A stretch of DNA of 64,000 bases. Origin: Moringa oleifera. Taxonomy: Eukaryota; Streptophyta; Magnoliopsida; Brassicales; Moringaceae. A program made the position numbers and the translations under genes. A model generated the notes under the pieces. The model searched no databases. It saw only the letters and a program-made list of their open reading frames with translations, and was not told the origin of the DNA. Shown piece by piece: positions 59,315-64,000 of the stretch; within the stretch, counting starts at the first letter, position 1; every line of letters starts with the position of its first letter. The DNA is taken from positions 3,177,001-3,241,000 of the forward strand of contig JAJFZO010000579.1 in NCBI GenBank assembly GCA_021397835.1, read 5' to 3'.

Positions 59315-62300
59315 ATGGGTAAAGAAGGTGACAGGTATACCGTTTAAAACTGTAATGTAGCTTAAAACCGTGAAGATTTCAGTTGTAACTATTTATATCG
59401 TGATCTCCTCCTTTGTATTTCATAACATTGGTTGAGAATCGTGTCATGATCTTAGTTTCATGCATGTTTGAAAATCGTATCTTACTTTGTTTATCGTAAC
59501 AAGTTTTCAATCGTGACTTATTTGATAACATCATTATGAGATTCGTAACATTCATAAAATCGTAACAAGTTTTCGTAACATGTTTTTCAATCGTGACTTA
59601 TTTGATGAAATCGTAACTTAAGTGATGAAATCGTAACATGCGAAATCATATATTCGTCTTTGTTATTTAAAATGTTTTTTTTTTTCATTACAGAATCCGG
59701 ATCATTATAACTTGGAATGGTGAGTGGTCCGAGTGTAGAGGAAGTTTTGAGTATATTGGCAGAGCCATCAAAACTAAGGGGTATGTTATTCGGAGGGATT
59801 TGAAATATGTACAGTTGTTGGATTTGGTTAAATGTTGCGTGGAGGCTGATTTCTCTAATATTGATATTGTACTGCATACCATAGTAAGATCTGAAAAAAC
59901 TGCTGTCAAAATTGAGTTAAGGAATGATGAAGATGTTGAGTTTATGTTGTACGATGACAGTATAGTTCCACGTATAATTGTTGATTTGGTGCAGAGAAAT
60001 TTTGTTGGAAATAGGCATGGTTTATGTGAAGGTGAAATTTCAGGAGGAGTTAATCCTTTTAACTCTTGTACGGGAAGTAATCCTACTGTGCAATTGGACG
60101 TTTATGGCCCCGAACCATTCATCCATAGTGATACTCCTGTTGACACTCAGCACACCGATGAGATAAATTTGGATGAACAGGTGGACTATGATATTGGGTG
60201 TGAATACCCAATCATGGGAACTCAACCTACTCAGCCTACCAGTGAAGATCAATGTGAACTCACTGTAGAGGTAGAACTCGACAATGAAGCGGTGAATGAG
60301 AACTTACGTACTGTCCCACCTTATATCCCAGTTGCATGCCCAGAAGTACATAATAATTCAAATAATGGTGTTGTCAGACGATACAATGTGTTGGGTGCTG
60401 AATTATATAGTCTTACTCCGACTCCTACTATGGAATCAGTGACTCCGATTCATACCCTTACTAGAGGTCAGTTTTTCCCAAACAAGAAAGAGTTGAAGCG
60501 ATTTTTGGGTATGCATGCATTAACTGAGAACTTTGAATTTAGAGTCACTAGGTCTAACAAATCAGTATTTGAGATTGCTTGTAGAGAAAGAAATTGTGCA
60601 TGGAAGGTTCGTGCTGTGAGAGTTGCGCAAGGGCAATTCTTCCAAATTAGAAGGTGTGATTTGACGCATACTTGCACGGTTGAAGAGTTGCATCGACGAC
60701 ATCGACAAGCAAGTTCTGCTGTTATTGGAGAAATTGTAGCTCAGAGGTTGTCTACCAATGCTAGAATCATTAAGCCGAAAGACATCATGGGAGATATGAA
60801 AGAACTATATGGCATACAGATTTTATATAGTAAAGCTTGGAAGGCTAAAGAGTATGCATTGTCTCTTACTTATGGTGATCCAATTGAGTCATATCAACAA
60901 TTGCCTTCATACTGCCACATGTTGCAAACTGTTAATCCGGGAACTAGGGCTCACATATGCATCGAGGATGGAACTAATCGATTTAAGTATTTATTTGTGG
61001 CTCTTGGACAATCATTGAGGGGATTTCATTCGGTAATTAGACCGGTCATTGCTATTGATGCTGCTCACCTAAAAGGGAGGTTCCACGGTGTAATGTTTGT
61101 AGCGGCATGTAAAGATGGGAATGAACAGATATATCCAATAGCATTCGGTTATGGTGACTCGGAGAACTATGAAGCATGGGAATGGTTCTTAGGGCAGCTA
61201 AAAGAAGCAATTGGTTCAGTTGAAGACTTGGTTATTATATCAGATCGTCATGCCAGTATTGCAAAGGCCACCGCAAAGGTCTTTCCTAATTCTTGTCATT
61301 GTTTATGTTCCTGGCATATGGCTCAAAACATAAAGAATAAGTTTAAGAGAGAAGATGTATCTAAGATATTTTATAGTGCGGCTAGGGCATATCGAGAATC
61401 TGAATTTAATAAATTAATGACTGAGTTACAGGCTAATCACCCTAAAGCTTTTGAATATATCATGAAGGAAGATCCAAAAAAATGGTCACGTGTGTATTGC
61501 CCCCGGAGACGTTATCAACTCATGACCACTAACATTGCCGAAAGTTTGAATTCATGTCTTCGATTTGCTCGTGAGTTGCCCGTTATGGCTTTATTGGAAT
61601 TCATTCGAGATATGATGCAACGTTGGTTCTATGATCGATTGAAAAAAGCTAAGGCTTGGAGGTCACAACTCACAGAGTGGGTTCACTCATTGATGAATGA
61701 GAGACAAAAAGTTTCATTACAAATGACGACTTCCAATGTTGATTGGAACGTTTTTTTAGTTAGGCACAAGGGTAAAGAGGCAGTTGTGAACCTTATCGAC
61801 CGTACTTGTACTTGTAGAGAGTTTCAAGCTGATCTTTTGCCATGTGCACATGCACTGGCAGCTTCCAGGTGATACTGATGGTTTTGTTAATTTCATTATT
61901 CATGTTATTTTTTTCATTAACTTCATATGTTGTGTACTTTTTGCAGGGAACGTAATATTGATTTCATAACTCTTTGCTCTAACTACTACAAACAGGATCA
62001 ACTAGTAGCTGCATATGCTGAGCCGGTATATCCAGTTGGTGACAAGTCTGATTGGAATGTACCCGATGAAATCAAAAGAGTTGTGATATTACCACCGAAT
62101 AATGGTAATTCAGTAGGGCGTCCAAAGAAGCAGAGAATACCCTCTGGTGGGGAGAGGGCGCGTAAAAAAAAATGCTCTAGATGCTTTCAATATGGGCACA
62201 ATCGATTAACATGCTCGAATCCACAATATTTTGATGGGGTAAGCCACTGGCAGTCGTCAAATGTCCCTGATCAATTTCGTCGTAAATGCCGTAACTGTGG

Positions 62301-62379
62301 TGGAGTTGGTCATAACGCACAAACTTGTCAAATGCCTCACAAATTAAATTCACAAGATGATTGCACCATTGACTTATGA
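59315..62379 (+). CDS. Mutator-like (MURA-type) transposase, apparently intact, 875 aa
   Basis: Exons 59315-59334, 59694-61868 and 61947-62379 join in frame. The short first exon gives MGKEGD and its AG is completed to Arg at 59,694. Domains in order: an N-terminal segment with ITWNGEW; a MuDR-type DNA-binding domain with its FFPNKKELKRFLGMHA start; and the MULE DDE core with D462 (VIAIDAAHLKG), D524 (IISDRHASI) and a candidate E623 (NIAESLN), plus the typical CHCLCSWHMAQNIK. A SWIM zinc finger follows (CTCREF...CAHALA, from about residue 712). A basic stretch and two CCHC knuckles at 808-821 and 846-859 end the protein. No stop or frameshift is visible. It would cut and move the element; the intact state suggests recent activity. 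The acidic region between N-terminal and DNA-binding domains is poorly conserved. Confidence 0.92.
59440..59640. repeat. Cluster of TCGTAAC-type short repeats in transposase intron 1
   Basis: About ten irregular occurrences of ATCGTAAC, TTCGTAAC or ATCGTGACTT, often in TTTGATGAAATCGTAACTT-like units, lie within intron 1. The same core fills the array at 62,512-63,245 on the other side of the coding region. Confidence 0.75.
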
Positions 62380-62511
62380 TAAATCATAGTAATTTTTTAT
62401 GATATTGACGATTTTTAACTTCCACGGCTTCACATATTCGGATTTTAGGTTAGGTTTTTATATAGTTTCAATTGTTACATGCAGATGAGTGTACCTTATT
62501 TTTGTCCATTG

Positions 62512-63245
62512 AATTCGTAACTTGATTAGAAAATCGATTAACATGTTCGTACCTTATTTATTTTACGATACTTGTATATGAAATCGATATTGAAATTCGT
62601 AAATCATTATGAATTCTTAACTTGATTAGTTAATTATGAGTAACATTCGTTACTTGATTATGTATTCGTTAGTAAAATTCGTAACTTGATTATGAATTCG
62701 TAACTTCATTATGAATTCGTAACTTGATTATGTATTCGTTAGTAAAATTCGTAACTTGATTATGAATTCGTAACTTCATTATGAGTTCGTAACTTTATAA
62801 GGAATTCGTACCTTGATTAGTAAATTATGAGTAATGTTCGTAACTTGATTATGTATTCGTTAGTAAAATTCGTAACTTTATTATGAGTTCGTAACTTTAT
62901 TGTGAGTTCGTAACTTTATTATGAATTCGTACCTTGATTAGTAAATTATGAGTAATGTTCGTAACTTGATTATGTATCTGAGATAATTGTATATGAAATC
63001 GATATTAAAATGAGGAAAATTCTTTATGAATTCTTATCTTGATTAGTTAATTATGAGTAACGTTCGTAACTTGATCATGTATTCGTTAGTAAAATTCGTA
63101 ACTTTATTATGAGTTCGTAACTTCATTATGTATTCGTTAGTAAAATTCGTAACTTGATTATGAAACAATTAGTAAAATTCGTAACTTAATTATGAATTCG
63201 TACATTGATTAGTAAATTATGAGTAAACTTCCGTAACTTGATTGA
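62512..63245. repeat. Minisatellite array, unit about 18-20 bp with core TTCGTAACTT
   Basis: More than 25 head-to-tail copies of units such as ATTCGTAACTTGATTATG, ATTCGTTAGTAAAATTCG and AATTCGTACCTTGATTAG, arranged in larger repeated blocks. One block, GATTATGTATTCGTTAGT plus its neighbours, recurs several times. It lies between the 3' ends of the transposase and the Ulp1-like gene. Confidence 0.9.
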
Positions 63246-63451
63246 TGAGTTAGAATCATATGGAGACGTTACCAAAATTCATAACATTATTAGTACATCA
63301 TACATCTATTGACAAAAAAAAAAAACTGTTTCAATTGTAAAATTTGGCTTATATATACAAAATAATGTCATATACAATTGTAAAAATGTTATATACAATT
63401 CTCAAATGTATATACAAAATGAATACATTGAATAAGAATAAAAAAATTTAA

Positions 63452-64000
63452 TCAATGACTATCATCTACAGTGGAGTTGGCAAATATATACATTGCCATG
63501 TGATTTCTAATAATTGACATATCCTTGTCAGTGTATTTTAAATGTCTCCTAAGTAGTAAATGTTCTATAATATACAGCATGTGAGGACCACAATTGCCAC
63601 TGCAAAAAAAAAAAAATAAAAAATAAGAATAAGGAAAGACATTCACCAGAAAAAAATTTTATAATAACACATACTGGTAAAAAGACTTACCTTCTTCGTT
63701 GCTGAGGGACCTTGTTCTTTGGCTCCAAAGTGCATGAAAGTGGAAGATCCGGCATTTTGGCATCTGATTTCCGAATGAAATATCCGCCACTCGCCATATA
63801 GCTAGTTAGCATCCATCTGAAAGGATTTTGCTGCCGAATCCTCGCTTCAGTTGGTATCTCTTGACGGAATGAGTCAAAGACACGCAACGAGAATTTCCTC
63901 AGATCAATGACAACTAGGAGCCAGTGAGATCCGCCAACGTGGCAAGGAACCATCAGCTACATTAAATAATGTTCAAATATCATTAAGTACTCATAATATG
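63452..64000 (-). CDS. Ulp1-type (C48) cysteine protease gene carried by the Mutator-like element, partial
   Basis: Minus strand, running off the right edge. Exon at 63691-64000 (continuing), donor GTAAGT; last exon 63599-63452, ending in TGA. The joined frame gives VPCHVGGSHWLLVVIDLRK, FSLRVFDSF, then PQQRRSGNCGPHMLYIIEHL. These hold the His (in GSHW), Asp (in VFDS), Gln (PQQ) and Cys (GNCG) expected for a Ulp1/SENP SUMO-protease active site. Ulp1-like genes travelling with plant Mutator-like elements are known (the KAONASHI group). It converges on the transposase across the repeat array. The N-terminal part is outside the window. A role in transposition or in deSUMOylation is unproven. Confidence 0.85.

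Noticed and set aside
62512..63245. CRISPR-like array
   Set aside because: The repeats are contiguous minisatellite units without unique spacers, in a plant genome, next to a transposase gene.

Overview
The window is nuclear DNA of a flowering plant, almost certainly a eudicot. Signs are AT-rich intergenic DNA, plant-type introns, an OVATE-family gene, Copia, Gypsy and Mutator-like transposons, and spliceosomal snRNA genes with the plant promoter box RTCCCACATCG. I cannot name the species.

Layout. 1-3,016: the last exon of an unrecognised plus-strand gene, then a minus-strand OVATE-family regulator. 3,017-13,062: very AT-rich DNA with inverted-repeat MITE-like elements and a decayed leucine-rich-repeat kinase fragment. 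13,063-17,294: a seven-exon eIF4A-III-type DEAD-box helicase (408 aa), one intron of which starts with GC. 17,295-22,844: gene-poor. 22,845-31,136: a dense cluster of U4, U5, U2 and U1 snRNA genes and pseudogenes. 31,733-43,868: a broken membrane-protein gene into which a rearranged pair of opposed Copia retrotransposons has been inserted, flanked by a 365-bp direct duplication. 43,869-49,060: a second snRNA block (two good U5 genes, a deleted U2, a U2 remnant) with a strongly self-complementary 124-nt element. 49,251-55,480: an old minus-strand Copia element and a decayed Gypsy gag. 56,049-58,470: a third, mostly dead fragment of the snRNA block, a long inverted repeat and a MITE. 59,315-64,000: a Mutator-like element with an apparently intact 875-aa transposase, arrays of a short TCGTAAC-containing repeat, and a convergent Ulp1-type cysteine protease gene that runs off the right edge.

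The main result is the snRNA locus. U1, U2, U4 and U5, all the major-spliceosome snRNAs made by RNA polymerase II, occur within about 24 kb. Most have an upstream sequence element and a TATA box 32-35 bp apart. The locus has grown by block duplication, and individual copies have decayed in readable ways: a promoter element cleanly deleted, a damaged U5 loop, a 39-nt deletion in a U2. U6, which is made by polymerase III, was not found.

Coordinates of snRNA ends and transposon boundaries come from reading by eye and may be off by a few bases. No alignment, folding program or database search was run.
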